From contig QZLH01000426.1 of assembly GCA_003833135.1 (NCBI GenBank), positions 1 to 41,875 on the forward strand: a DNA stretch of 41,875 nucleotides, read 5' to 3'. The stretch is from Oehlia diaphana. Its lineage: Eukaryota; Glomeromycota; Glomeromycetes; Glomerales; Glomeraceae. Below are positions 1 through 13,473 of this stretch, piece by piece. How positions within the stretch are numbered: the stretch's first letter is position 1; each line of letters begins with the position of its first letter. The notes beneath the pieces are model-generated. The model saw only the letters and a list, made by a program, of their open reading frames with translations, searched no databases and was not told the origin of the DNA. Position numbers and translations under genes: made by a program.

Positions 1-1358
1 TCATTTCTAAATTATCTATTTCAGATTGTAATAATTCATCTGTCATATTTTGAAAATATATATTAATTTTTTCCATTTTTTCCACAAGTGAATCAGCATC
101 AGGTCTTTTTAATGGATCAGCGTCCCAACATTGTATCATTAAATTTTTATATTCTAATGGAGTTCCTGGCACAATTTTTGGTCTTATACCATTAATAATA
201 TTCATTACAATATCATTTTCATGTTCAATATTTATAAATGGTGGTTGTCCAGATGAAATTTCCCACATAAGCATTGCAATGCTATAAATATCAGATGCAT
301 AAGTATATTCTCTTCCAACAATAACTTCAGGCGCTATGTAAGGAAGATTTCCATATATACTTTCTGATGATTTATCAGCAGGTCCACAAAATCCAAGATC
401 ACTAATATACCAGCGATCATTAAATTGTGAATATAATATATTTCCAGAATGCAAATCTCTATGGATTGCTTTCTCATCATGAATATAAGAAAGTGCAAGA
501 ATTATTACATAAGCAATATTAATTCTCTCCTTCCATGAAAGTTGATCATGATTTTGTTGTAAATAATTTCTTAAATCTATATTCATTTTCATCATTACAA
601 GCATATAAATTCCATTTGATGGATTTTGTGTTATTCCATAACATCGAACAACATCTGCCCATTTATTACTTATAGTTAAATGTGATTTAGCCTATAGAAA
701 TTAAAATTTTATAAGTTATATAAAATACATTAAATTTTAAATAGATTTAGAATAAAATTATACAAACCTCTTCAAACCAACTTTGATTTGCACTTTCAAC
801 ATTTTCTAACCTTTTAAGTATTACATGATTATTTTTCAATCTTATTAATTGTTTTTTTTCAGAATCCCATTCATCATATTCTCCATCAATCCAATCTGCT
901 GTATAAATTTCCGAGAATCCACCTTTTGTTAAATATTTAATATTTTCTAAATTACTATATGGGATCCATTCAACTATAACATTTGGTCTAGTTGTTTCTA
1001 ATTGACATTTCTGGATTAAATTGTCAATATCATTATTTCCAGATGTCCAATTTGAAAATTTTTCTTTTAAATAATTTCGAACACAATATTCACAATATAA
1101 TGTAGCTAAACATTCTTGGTTACAATTTTCACAAATTCTTTTTGTACCATCATTATCCCTAACTTTATTACGATCATAATTTTTAGTTAATATTCTTATT
1201 GCTTCAGTTTTTTCATCATTTGTAAGAATTTTATCAGCAAGAACTTTTTGTTTTCTAAATTCAAATTGTTTATGTATATCATCGTGAATATCGACATCCA
1301 TTAATGCAAGTGTTTTATTATTTATTGCACAAATTAATTCATATCGAAGAGTAGACAT
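1..1358 (-). CDS. Protein kinase of the lineage-expanded fungal type, 3' end outside window
   Basis: Two exons are visible: 1358-768 (197 codons) and 691 to the left edge. They are separated by a 76-base GT-AG intron at 767-692 that keeps the frame. The N-terminus has a Cys cluster (C76, C79, C83, C89, C92) that looks like a small zinc ribbon. The kinase domain follows: glycine loop KGGFSEIY (about 145-152), the VILK lysine (K182), catalytic HRDLHSGN (about 274), a DLG in place of DFG (about 295-297), and APE (about 317). All catalytic residues look present, so an active Ser/Thr or Tyr-like kinase is expected. The substrate is unknown. Kinases of this shape are massively expanded in Rhizophagus, sometimes with Sel1 repeats after the kinase domain; that part would lie beyond the edge. 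The start is the first ATG of the frame. A broken copy of exon 1 lies at 26.6-27.1 kb. Confidence 0.9.
692..767 (-). other. Kinase gene intron 1
   Basis: The donor is GTTTGT directly after a GAG codon and the acceptor is CTATAG. The intron is 76 bases, phase 0, and strongly AT-rich. Splicing joins the WFEE end of exon 1 to AKSHL, the usual alpha-C helix region of the kinase fold. This continuity supports the model. Confidence 0.85.
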
Positions 1359-2514
1359 CTTGTAATCAATAAATTAAAAAAGAAAGAAAGAATTGTGTTC
1401 CACGTTCGTTCACTTTGATATAAATTAGTAAAATGTTGATCAAATGATGTTGTGCCACTATATGCGAACTATAGAGGTGAATAAAAGAAACCATATCGAG
1501 AATTAAGTATATGTGGTATTCAATCTATAAATTCCTGCTAAAAATTTAAGCTAATTAATAATTTACTATTGCAATTAACTATTTTCAGTTGTAATTATAG
1601 GTGACTCAAATTTATGTAAAATTAATTGTCTAATACAAACAAATGTGAAATTTACACAATCTATCATTTTTTTAAATAAATAGTATTACTTGTGATACGA
1701 ATTTGAAAAATTTTCGCTTAACAATTAATAGTTCTACTTTAAAATCCGTTATTGCAAAATTTCTAGAATAAATAAATATGTGTATATATATGATATAGGA
1801 ATATTCTAACCTTTTCTATCAACAATCGGTTAAAAATAAAAATTAAAATAAATGTATTTTCATTATATAATTTACAAATAATAATTTTCCTTTTTCATTT
1901 TCATTTTTTACAAATGAGACAATGGATCTTGTGTTAGCTGAAATCGTTCCACTATTCTCCGTGTATATGAAAATTTGTAAAGGGGACTGATGAATCTCTT
2001 ATCATGTTTTTCTTATCTGTCAAAAAGAAACGATAAATTCTAATTAGTGTAGAAGTTATAATCATATGAATATTTTCTTTTTTGTGATAATTTAAATATT
2101 AATAATTCTAATTTAATTTTATTAATTTTATTATTTAATTACAAGCTAAGAATCTTGTAAAATATTACTCTAATCTTAGTGGTTAAATAATTCAAAATAA
2201 AATGAAATACTTTTTTTTTAAATTAGTCGATCGTTTATCACGTGAAGCTTTCTTTGCTTAGCCACAAATAGCTTAAATAGATAGGCCGTAGAGGGAACAT
2301 CCAATTAACATGAAACACACATTTTTTTAATAATATACAGAAGTTTAACAAATTAATAATTCAGCTAATCAATAATTTATTTATTATTATTAATTCTAAA
2401 ATAAATATATAAACACAGTAGTATATAAATAAATATGTATAATATAAGAATAATCTAGCCTTTAAAACAACGATTAAAAAAAAAAAAATAAAATATCTAA
2501 GATTTTCAAAAAGA
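1359..2514. other. Intergenic region between kinase promoter and lipid-transfer gene 3' end
   Basis: No intact gene is seen. The part next to 1359 should hold the kinase promoter, but no motif stands out apart from AT-rich tracts. From about 1765 to 2060 lies the decayed copy of the Fmp27-like terminal exon, listed separately. The rest is AT-rich with short homopolymers. One CACGTG hexamer sits near 2239. Confidence 0.6.
1765..2060 (-). pseudogene. Decayed duplicate of the Fmp27-like last exon
   Basis: This stretch aligns over nearly its whole length with about 2420-2735, which holds the true last exon (2695-2515). Shared words include the segment around TTGTGTTAG(C/T)TGAAATCG and the Lys/Glu-rich coding end. 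It keeps a splice acceptor-like CAG (minus strand, near 2030). It lacks the G that follows in the true exon, so splicing here would give an immediate TAA. Several indels also break the frame inside. It reads as a tandem segmental duplication that lost function. It could still serve as an alternative terminal exon that truncates the protein tail. Confidence 0.75.
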
Positions 2515-5500
2515 TTATCTATTTTCATTATATAATTTACCAAATAATAATTTTCCTTTTTCATTTTCGTTTTCTGCGGATGAGTCAATGGATCTTGTGT
2601 TAGTTGAAATCGTTCCACTACTTTCCTTGTGTATATAGAAATTTGTAAAGGGAGTTGATCTTGTTAAAGAATCTTTCTTATCATGTTTTCTTATCCTATT
2701 AAAAAAAAAAAATACGATAAATTTTAATTATTAAGTATATTAAATAAGAATCAATAAAGGAAGATAAATTCATACTTACTTTATACCTAATACTTTCTTT
2801 TGACTTTCTTGACTTTCACTACTAAGAACAGAAGCTTTGTCTGATCCTTCATCATGATCACTATTAGTACCTTCATCATTCATCAACGCAGTAACATTAG
2901 CTGTAGCTGCTACCAATGCCGTGGCTAATGAAGGAACTACAGCTTCATTTGAAGTTAAGTTATCATTCGTTGGTCTACCACGGAATTTTTGATTAATCAA
3001 GGAACCAGTATGATACAGGATGCTACGAAGAATATCTAAATAATATTCATCATATTACACGTGAATATCAGATAATAGGATATAAAATAAACGAGCATAT
3101 ATATATATATATATATAAATAACGCAATTACCTCTTTTAATATGTTCCAAAAAGTCTAACCATGACCACGTTTTGTTTTGATACTCCAATGTTGGCATTG
3201 TGAAAACAAAATCATAAATATCTTCAAAATTCTTTTCTTTTGCACCCTATGAAAAAATTATTTTAAAATAAATTAATTTGAAGATAATATTATAATCAAA
3301 AATTGCCAAATAACTTTTACTACCTGATAGCTAAAATTATGTTGTACACCTGGAACTTTTATATAAATGAATGTTCTGTTTTGGGAAGCTCTCTTTTTCA
3401 TTAATTCTAGCTCATACGAATCATCTGTCGCTGTTTTTGATGATTGTCTTTTAACAACTCCTGCACTAATAGACATGGAAGACATGGAATTATCATCCGA
3501 AAAAACAGTTACATATCCGTCACTAACAATTTCTTGAGATTCAGAAACAAGACTATCACTATATGAATCTATTGTTTTCTTTGATGATTTCGCCGTTTGT
3601 TCAGAACCCATAGAACCTCTCTTTTGTTCTGTACTGTAACTAACTTGAACATTTTCATTTGCTTTCACGTTATTTTGTTTCATCATATATTCTTTCCTTT
3701 TTTCTGGGAATATGTACATCATCATAAGTTTTCCAATATCATATTGCATTTGAAATTTGAGTGGAACCATATTAATTTCAAAATGTTCAACCATCGCAAT
3801 TCCAGCCACCGGTTCCAACTCTTCCCAATAAACTCTTATCATTTTATTACGACTAAAATCTACTGGACGTCGAGGATCTATATGTGGTGATATTAATTTT
3901 TCAAATACGGGAGAAGTTAACTTATTTGTTACGATGACATGATCTATCTCTAAAATGTTCATACTAGCGTTCCCTTCTTTTGTCACCCATCCAAAATTTG
4001 CTTTTGATAATTTCCATTCACAAAATGGTTTTCTGTCATTTTCTTGCATAACCCAAATTACCTCATCTGCTGTTGCTATAAGTTTCAGCGGCACTTTACT
4101 TTCTGTCTTCTGTTTCTTTTCTTGTGAAGCAGTTATAGCTTTCATTAAAAGATCTAATTCTTCTTGTAAATTTACTAATTCTACATTTACAGCCCTAAGC
4201 TCTTTCAATCCTTCTTCATCTAATTCAATTGAGTATAATTCATATTGTAATCTTATATCATCCAATTGACGTATTTGTTCTTGTAAAGCTGATACTCTTT
4301 CAGCTACACCTTCAAGGTTATCTAAATCTGCTGCAAGTAAAATTGCTCCCAACTTTTCAGCTCGTTCTTTTTGTGCAGGTTCACGATACATGAATAAATC
4401 TGTAACAATATCAAAAAATAAACAATATTGATCAGATGTTGCTGATATTTTAATATTTGGAACATCTATATGTAAAGAATCCATCCTTTTATCAAATTCT
4501 TCCTTCTTAGAATCATTAACTTCTAATTTACCAGATTCTTGTTCAATATTATTTTTATCATTTCCATCCTTTTTAATATCACTACCCTTTATACGTAAAT
4601 TGTTAAATTTATCATATCGAACTGTTGCAGATGTTCTTTTAACGATTCGTTGAAATGGTAAAGCACTGTTACTAATTAATGCTTCCATTGGAACCCACAC
4701 GGGCCAATTTTCTAAACCTTTAGCACCATAATTATTTGCGGACAAAATCTTTGAATAATAATCATTCAAGAAATCTTTTTTAGTACTCGTAAAAATTTGA
4801 GCATTATCTATACCAAAGAATGTCCTAGTTTTCACTACTTCATTAATCAAATCACCTTTAGACCAATCTTCCACTATTGAAAAGGACTTAAGTTGAGCTC
4901 TCTCTATACACATTATTATGCTGGAATCCGGATCTTTATCACATTGTAAATTAATTTGAGGATTAATAAGTTGAAGGAAAATATCTTTACGTGGTGAATA
5001 ACCTTCGGGAATACCATCATACGTATTTTTTGATTTTCCTTGATCATTAGTAGCTTCTTCTGCAAGAACCTCATTAGGTACAACAAAACTTATCTCTTGT
5101 TCTCCAACCAATTTCCTTAACATTTCAGCTGCCATATGAGCATCAAAATCATAACTATCCAATCCAATGGAATATATTGAATCCCTTTCTTGTCTTAATG
5201 ATTTTTCATAAGCCTCCTTTTCTTTTTGTTGTTGAATCTTCTTTTGTAAATCCCTTATAAATTTAACTGCGCTCGTTGACATATAATATGATATACCTAG
5301 CTGTTGTTCAGCAAGATTCAGAAATCTATACAATAAATTACGTAGCGAATTGTTCCATATGGCTTCAGCATTGTGAATAATAAATTTATGCCCAAAATGC
5401 CCAAAATGACCTTGAGAATCGGCCCATAATGGAGAATTAAAACTAGAGTTGACTTTCTCGCCATCTGATTCATTATCATCACTTTCCTCCTCAACATATT

Positions 5501-8500
5501 TCGTTCCTGATTTATTTAGTGTTTCTTCTAAATTATTTAAATATTCTTGAATAACATTCCTTTTATGTGATAAAATAGCGGTGGTGTTTTGTATAGTTTG
5601 TGACTAAAAGAAAAAAAACAAAAAAAAAAAGAAGTTAAAAAAAAAAAAGAATAGATATATCTTTCAAATTTATATAAACACGATAACAAAAAAACTAACA
5701 ATGTCTTGCAATATTTGCTTTTTAGAATCCGCTGCTATCTTCTCTTCAATGTCACTTAATATCTTAGTCTGTTGCCTTATCTCCTGATTTAATTGATTTA
5801 ATCTTTCGGTCAAAAAATCAATTTGAACTTGAACAGTATCTGATAATTAACATAAAAAAAGTATGTTTGTAATGTAAATTAAAAAAAATATTTACTTTTT
5901 TTTTTTTTTAAAAAAAAAAAAAAATTTACCTCGACCCTGCCCCATAACACATATATGAGTTTCTTGATCTGTCTTCTTTTCTTCATATGTATCATTTTCG
6001 TCTGGACGTTTGTAATACATCATTTGTGGACTTCTCATTAAAGGCAATACTCTAACACCAGGTTTAGTATCTGGTAACATCAAATCCAACTCAACAAAAT
6101 TAGATTCATCGATCCATTCTTCATCTTCAGCATACGCTACCATGAAATCTTCATCTTTTCCTAATAAGAATTCTCTTCCATCACTATCACTTTCATCGGA
6201 AAAGCTTGAAAATATATTTTCTTGTATGTATCGAGCAGTAATTCCCCTAAAATCTAGATTTTTTAAATCTACTTCAGCTTCATGTAAGATTATATCTCTA
6301 CCTTTAACTTCTTTCCCTTCTTCTACTTCAATAATTTTCTCTTTGCTACGAAGATGCATATCAAATTTGAAACTTTCGATCTTTCCCTTAATCCCTACAA
6401 TGTGCATTCTTCCACTTAATGGTTCAAAAGCATCTTCCCTATAAAAATGACTAAGGAACAAAGGACCTACGCATATTTTGATTTTTATAGTTCCAAGATA
6501 TTTTCCAAGCTTTGGAGAAGGAGGTTCAAGAGAAGGAAATAAAGCTCCTTGGCGAATGGGAATAGACATTGCAGGTTCAAAAAGAAACGCCCACGATAGA
6601 ATATGTAGAAGTGATTTCGGACTTAATTCTATGGAGTTCCTTAATTTCTTTTCACAATCATAAGAATCATAAGAATTATTTAAATTTATGGGACATGTTA
6701 CACTGACTGAAAGATGAACAAAATCGGATCGGAAACCTTTAAAAGAATCGTAGACCTAACAATATAAATAGATGAGTAGGTAATTGGGTAATTAATTAAG
6801 CGTAAAAGAATAAATAAAATCACAATATAATTACTTGTCCCTTTGGTACAATTGCATATTCAGGCATTCGTGTAATTATTTCATAATGAGGTATAAAATT
6901 TGTTAAGCGACATTTTCGTTGTCCTCCACAGGCTGAACATAGTCCATGATCGTTATCACAGAGTCTTTGAAAATGAACCCCCATACCATATCTAACACCT
7001 CCACAAAGTTTCATTATTCTCTTCAAAAAATTACCATGTAATACATCATTTATTGTAGCATTTGATGAATTCTGAGTTCGTATTGTACTAGTTTCCGAAT
7101 CAGGTAAACTATCATTCTGAAGCTTAGCTTCTAGACCAGTATTATCAGCGGATAAACTACCATCAGAGACCACAGCGGCTAAATTAGGAATAGCACAAGT
7201 AAATTCTTCGCTATCAACTTGAAGAACTTCATTTTGATCATTTGAATAACCTAATCGTATTTCAACATGCTTGCTCCAACATAAGACAAAACCAGCACCG
7301 CGTCCAGTAACTAAATATGGATCACGTGTGCCCTTAGCATAAAATTGTAAATCACCTGATCCCTTGAATTCAGCTAATATTCTAACGTGCATCATTATTC
7401 TCATTTTATCCCAAAATCCGATGGCTTCTGAAGGATCAGGATTAGGTTTAGTAAAACTTTCAAATACTTTCGCGAAATGTTGTATTGCAGGTTGCATAGA
7501 GATACTCCATGAACAAACAGTTGGCCGTGAAGAATCAATTTTTACACGAAGGTCCGAATATAGTTTAACTGGTGAAACAGTTCTTGGAACGAGAATAGTA
7601 TATTTACTATCATCACCTTTTATATGTCGTGGTGTAACAATATCCACAACTGCTCTTCTAATTGATTCCGCTCCTCTTAATTCTTCTCCAACTACCAAAT
7701 CTCCTTCAATAAAAAAAGAGTATATATTCTTTCCACGAAAACTATCTGTAGATGGAATATGGGCTAATGGAAGCGGATAATCACGCACTTGTACCCAAGC
7801 TTCTCTTAATTTCGCGCTCAAATGCATTGGAACTAAAACAGCAAATTTTGTATCTAATGGTAAACCCTTCCCAATATCACTCATATATCTTGGTAATTCC
7901 TCTATTGGAAAAGAAGGGGTTGAAAGTGTAAATAAGAATTTCACTATAGTAGCGCTAAATAAAGCAGGGAACTCTGAAGGTTTTGTTGCTTGAATGGGTA
8001 GAAATTCCTCTTGTAGATCATCGTCATTTTGATGTAAATTCGTACGTGATGGATCTGCAGCCCTTACACATTTAATCCAGCTTTTAGAATTATATTCTTT
8101 CAACGCTTTACGTGCTGCATCAATGCTTAAATTCGCGTGCGGAGATGGTTGCGGGCGGAAGGCACCAATAGTTCTTTCTTCATGTAAAGTGGTTGTGGAT
8201 CCACCATTTTCGCTTTGTGATTGGCTTCCATTGTTCTTTGACTGTGAAGCTTCATGAGCTCTGATGGCTTGAGCTTTTGCTTCAAATGCAATATCCCTAC
8301 CCAATCTAGCCTTTTGCTCTAGACAACCGACTTTCCATATTAAAGATAATTTCGATTCAAATGGATCGTCATCAATACGAAATGTTATCAACCCAACTTT
8401 AAGTTGTATTGTAGGTAAAAGTTTCGCATCTTCTTCCACTGGATCAGGTAAACTTGATTCTTCATTCCCAAAGATTCGTTCAATTAAATGTTTCACAGCT

Positions 8501-11500
8501 TTTGCCGTATTAGCTATACTTTCAATTACATCAGCTAAAATATATTTATGAGGTATACGAACATGAATTGAGTCTAATTGAATACGTATCATCTTATCGA
8601 ATTTTTCCACATTATTTTCATTTAAATCATTATTTTTAGATTTTCCACTTTTTGTGTCATCATCCATAAGAAGAATTTGCGTATTTTCCACTCTTCCTAT
8701 TTCATCCCATAATCCTTCCTCTACCGGACTTGTTCCATAAACACGTAATTTTTTAATACGAACTCCATGATCTGTAGGTGAAACGAACTTGTAGCTAAGC
8801 AAATCCATTCTTGCAAAAATTTTGTTATTATCCTGTAAATCAACCGTAACATTAATATTATTCACTGCAACACTAACAGTTATCTTTGATAATATACTAC
8901 TTGATGAATTTGAAGAGGTAGGTAATGTATTCTCATTCTCATTATCAAATGATATTTGAAATAATCGAAAGATATTTATGATACCAACTAAACAACAATA
9001 ATGATAAAGTAATGAATATTCTAAATTAACTTCCTGAATTCTAACTGTAGCGTTGACAACTATATCGTAACCATTTTGTGAATATTCAAGTGTAAAATTA
9101 CTTTGAATTTCAAATTCCGGTATATTTATTAAAGGAGTCGTATTTTTAAATAATTCTTTGTCCCAATTTGCCAAAACAGGTGTCAATTTTAATTCTCTCA
9201 CAAATCCTCGAAGTAGACCTCCAGTATCATATTGAATTTCACTAAAATCTTCTGTTGATATCCCAAGTTTAATTCTTTCATTATAACATGCCATCGGATC
9301 AATTGATGCTCTTGATCCTTTATAATTGAATGCGATTTCCTGTAATCTAAAATCAATCCCTCTTGAAGTTGATGAACCGATAAATGAATCTATTCCAGCA
9401 ATTCTTATACCTATTGAATTTAAAGATACATGACAGAGTAAAGCTTCCGTGTAAATTATTGGAGATCTCACGCTTACGATTGGAGGTTGTACCATCTCTG
9501 ATGTTGAAAAATCATTTCCTTTTTTAATTTCATCCTTTTGAAATCTTTTTGCAACATCTACAAGTTGTTTTAATAAAGAGAAAGTTGATTGATCACATAA
9601 ATTAATCTCAAGTTCATCAACCATCCAACCAATATCAGCCTGAATTGTTTCCGTTTCTAAAGCTGTAATGAAAGTTGTAGAATCATTATCATTATCATTA
9701 TTAAATGAACCAATAATTCCTAGAGCAGAAATTGCCAAACTAAATTCTAAAGATTGATTAAAGATTAAATCGTCCTCAAAAGTATATAATTTCATATTAC
9801 GAGTCTTTAAACTTACGATCAAATTATAAATTAAAGAAAAATTTGGAGGGGTCCAACCTCTATTATATCTTCTTGATAATACATGTTTATATTGAGTTGA
9901 GGGTAAATCATTCAATTCGGTATAATCACCGTTAATATCAAATAATATGTCTTGAAATCCAAAAGATAATTGTGAAAAATCACCAATTTGCGTATGATTA
10001 GGGATTCCAGTAATTTTAATTAATGGATTAATTATAGAACAAGTGGCGACTAATTTTGGAATGCCTTTAATCTGTTGACTTGTCTCTTTATGATCGAGAG
10101 ATCGCGAATACGATGATTGATGAGATGATATAGGGGATGCATGTTTTTCTTCAATATCAAATTTTTTGATTGAATCGATGATGTTTGCAATAACATCAAA
10201 TTTTTCATAATCAATAGATATTAACGGGGAAGAAATTTCTAAAGTACCACTTAAAGATAAGGAATTTGGATCATAATCAGCGTTTTGAATAATTGGTTTG
10301 GATATTAACATTTTACTAATTATTTTATCCACTTGAATCACACGAAAAGTTTTGTCATTATTTTCTATGAGATCACCACGAATATCATCAACAGAAAAGT
10401 CCATTATTAATTCTATTGGTTTTGGAATATCTTCAGAAAAAATGATAGAATTACGATGACTATTAAAAGAATCACCATTATTTTGTTTCAAAGAAGTAGA
10501 TAGTCCTTTAATTAATAATTGAAAATCTAAAGATAAATCATTATGATTGATATTTTCCAAATTTGAAAATTCGTATTTAATATTAATTAAATTAAATTTA
10601 AGAATAGCGCTTCCAAAATATTCAATTGGACTCTTTTTTCTACGAGACATTCTTATTTTTCTAGCCAATGAGGAATCCAATAAATTAGCCATATTAAAAC
10701 CTTTTGAATTATTTGATGAATGAGCATTTACACGACCAATTGGACCTCTCTTTACTTTTTTTGGAAGTTTTGATTGAATAATATTAACTAAACGAAGTAT
10801 AGAATCTATTCCAATATTTATACGATTCAAATCAACATTAATATCAAAAGATATTAGTGAAGTACAAGTAGGAGAAAGATGACAAGATAAAATAATTTCA
10901 GTATAAGAAGGTAAAGAAATAGCGGGAGAAATATTTGGAAGATGTTGAATTAAACTACTAGTACTATTCAATTTATTAAAAGATTCAATATCTTGAATTG
11001 ATAATGAAGAGAAAGAGAATGTAATATCCAAAATTTTTTTAGAAAATACGTGACGACGATTTCGAAATGAATGATGTGCTTGTGAATCATTACGAAAATG
11101 TTGATTAAATTGTTTATTATCACTATAAATATTATCATTACTATTATTATTAAAATTATTATTATTTTTAGAATTTTCAACGTCAACATCAGCGAATAAA
11201 GACATTCCTAAATTACATCCTTCAATTTGAAATCTTCCTAAATCTTGAATTAATATATTAATATTTGAAACATCCACATTAACATAATTTGTTATAACAG
11301 ATAAAAAAAATTGAGAAGGTATTGAAGATAATTTTCCCATAATAAATTTGAAGACGCGAACTGAAGACCACCAAGCTTTTTGAGGTACAACAGAAATTAA
11401 ACTTTGTCTTCTTACATGAGCTCTTCTTGATTTCGCTTGAGTGAAAATTTTTATAGTAGAAAAATTTAAATTTAAACCATCAATTGTTATAGTTAACCAA

Positions 11501-11751
11501 GTTTTACGATATAAATTTGGTCTTCTTACTTGTAAATAAAATTTATTTACAGAAATTTTAAAAGAATGTTGAGATTGTTGAGGACCAGGTATAATACCAC
11601 TATAAGATAAGTCACCTATTGATAAAAAACCTATAGATCCAACATGAATTTTAAATTTTTTTCCAATAAAACGAGTAAAATATTCGACGCCATAATATAA
11701 AATGACGAAAGATATTATAAAAATGATAATAACTTTGATAGAATAATACAT
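2515..11751 (-). CDS. FMP27: Fmp27/Hobbit/BLTP2-type bridge lipid-transfer protein
   Basis: Seven exons join in frame: 11751-6835, 6755-5930, 5839-5700, 5603-3324, 3246-3132, 3035-2780 and 2695-2515. They give 2,904 residues (yeast Fmp27 is about 2,600). Members of this family are rod-like proteins with a hydrophobic groove that move lipid at ER contact sites with the plasma membrane. An N-terminal membrane helix (about residues 5-22) fits the usual ER anchor. The GFWDK signature is at about 1442, and a WPxW motif (ENWPVWVP, about 2258) matches the WPPW domain. The C-terminal third resembles the Apt1 region. Coiled-coil segments lie near 1915-1960 and in the middle of exon 4. The tail is rich in Ser, Lys and Glu. 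The start is the ATG just before the membrane helix. All introns are GT-AG, and the exon phases sum to an uninterrupted frame, which is strong support. Confidence 0.93.
6756..6834 (-). other. Fmp27-like gene intron 1
   Basis: The donor is GTAATT after the GGACAA codons, the acceptor is GTTAG, and the length is 79 bases in phase 0. The other introns of this gene are at 5840-5929, 5604-5699, 3247-3323, 3036-3131 and 2696-2779. The intron at 3036-3131 contains a TA dinucleotide run near 3098-3118. The intron at 5840-5929 contains long T and A homopolymers. Confidence 0.85.
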
Positions 11752-12866
11752 TATTAACTTATATGTATAAAGGAGCGGGATAAAAAACTAAAAATGATCG
11801 ACGAAAGCAGGAATGAAAAGCTTGAGAAGATAAACATTATGGGAATTTCGATTTTGCGATCAAGTGTTACGTTACATAAAAATAATATTAATAATAATGG
11901 ATAATCTGGAAGAACAAGAAAAAAGCAAATCATGTCATAATTATAACAAAGCATAAATCAGGCAAAGCATATCTTAAATTAGTATTAAATATATTAAGTG
12001 TAACGTGTTGCAAAGTCAAATTCATACAAATTCATACATTGATTCGTTACATCATTATTAATTATATGGTTAATTTACTGGCAACAAATTCAACCAGCAC
12101 ACAAACCTTATTTTGGTAAGATGGCGCAGAATAATAAATTTCGGCGCAGTATAATAAATTTTTGACGCAAAATGTCGATTTAATTGAATTTTACAACTAA
12201 TCGAGTTTACAGGAAATGATCTCGTAATTGAATCCAATTATTTGTTTATTTTTCATTCGTTTCAATCCATTTACTGTTTTATTTTATACAATATTCGGAA
12301 TTTCGGATCGTCATCATTATTTTTTTTGTTTTTTGTTTTTTGTTAGGAATAAAGTAATTTCTTTTCATATAATTGAACCCTTTTTTGTTATTATCTTTAT
12401 AATATTATTCTCCATTGTTTATATTGTAAAATAATTAATTTAATCAATTTGTGTTAATTATACATTGTCAATCAATGGACTATCCGAATTGACGAATAGA
12501 AATCCATTTATCCTCCAATTCGTTCACATATTTGCGAGTTCAAATGATTTTCATTATCCTTTCAAAACAAAATTTTGGATGGTAATTAAAAATGAATAAT
12601 TCGTAATTTGTTATAAACATTATCAAAAAAAAAGCCTGTAATATTTTAATAACTCGGATTTTATTATTATTCGTATTAAAAATTTGTAACAAATAATATA
12701 ACAGATCCGTACAAAATCCCGGTAAATAAAATTAATAGATAAATAAAGTTAAAATCTTGCTCATTTATACTAATATAATTAAATTTGCATCATCAATGAG
12801 TACGAAATTGGTTAATGAAAAACTATGACGATGACAATCATGGCATGTGAAAAAGTCAAATAATAT

Positions 12867-12874
12867 TCACGTGA
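12867..12874. promoter_or_regulatory. TCACGTGA E-box palindrome, copy 1
   Basis: This is a perfect 8-base palindrome containing the CACGTG core bound by bHLH factors such as Pho4/Cbf1 types in fungi. A second copy lies 67 bases downstream. Binding is inference from the motif alone. Confidence 0.4.
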
Positions 12875-12933
12875 CTTTAAAACTCCCTTAAATTATCACA
12901 TAAACTAACGAGTCGCTAACATAAATTTCATGC

Positions 12934-12941
12934 TCACGTGA
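12934..12941. promoter_or_regulatory. TCACGTGA E-box palindrome, copy 2
   Basis: It is identical to the palindrome at 12867. It is followed by ATATC, and the related word CGTGATATC recurs near 13057. The pair sits about 0.55 kb upstream of the HMG-box start codon and 1.1 kb from the lipid-transfer gene start. Confidence 0.4.
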
Positions 12942-13473
12942 TATCGAGTATACATACTGTATAAACTGTACTGTACGAAGTGAGAACTCACCAATCAGAT
13001 TTTATTGACAATGAGTTATGATTGGCTAAAATATTTTCGTACAGCAGTATTTACCTCGTGATATCTAACCAATAATATGCGTTTGTGAAGCAATTACCGC
13101 AGCTGTGACGGATAATTTCTGAAATCATGTACTTTATTTATTTTCTTTTTATAGAAATAAATAACTTTCTTACAATGTTATTGTTTGAAATTTCATTGAA
13201 GAAAGAATTTTTTCATGCATAAAAGATTGTTAATTGATATATCAAAATAGTATCAAATAAGGGAGATTTACTTTTTTTCGTACATCAATAGCTAATTTTT
13301 CTAAAAATAAGAAGATCCGTGAACTTTTTTTTTAATTATAAATTAACGTGTTTTTCTCTTATCTCATTAAAAAAAAAAAATGTTTTTTTTCGAGAAATAA
13401 ATAAATATTCATATCGTTATTTTTTCTTCAAAAAAAAAAAAAAAATTATATATTTTTCTTTTCTTGTGCAGTA

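Larger units (their letters stand above)
11752..13473. promoter_or_regulatory. Divergent promoter region of the lipid-transfer and HMG-box genes
   Basis: The two flanking genes are transcribed away from each other, so both promoters lie here. It holds a short direct repeat of about 20 bases starting GGCGCAG at 12123 and 12143. Two perfect TCACGTGA palindromes lie at 12867-12874 and 12934-12941. An imperfect inverted repeat pairs 12969-12979 with 13036-13049 and contains inverted CCAAT boxes. A pyrimidine-rich tract ends in TTGTGCAG two bases before the HMG ATG, which looks like a splice acceptor of a 5' untranslated intron. Which gene each site controls is inference. Confidence 0.55.

Noticed and set aside
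2361..2618. Minus-strand open frame of 85 codons
   Set aside because: It overlaps the true last exon of the lipid-transfer gene in another frame and ends in AT-rich low complexity.
7364..7780. Plus-strand open frame inside the lipid-transfer gene
   Set aside because: It is antisense to a well-supported long exon and has no family features; it is a shadow frame. The same applies to 3597-3890, 3955-4269 and 6142-6444.
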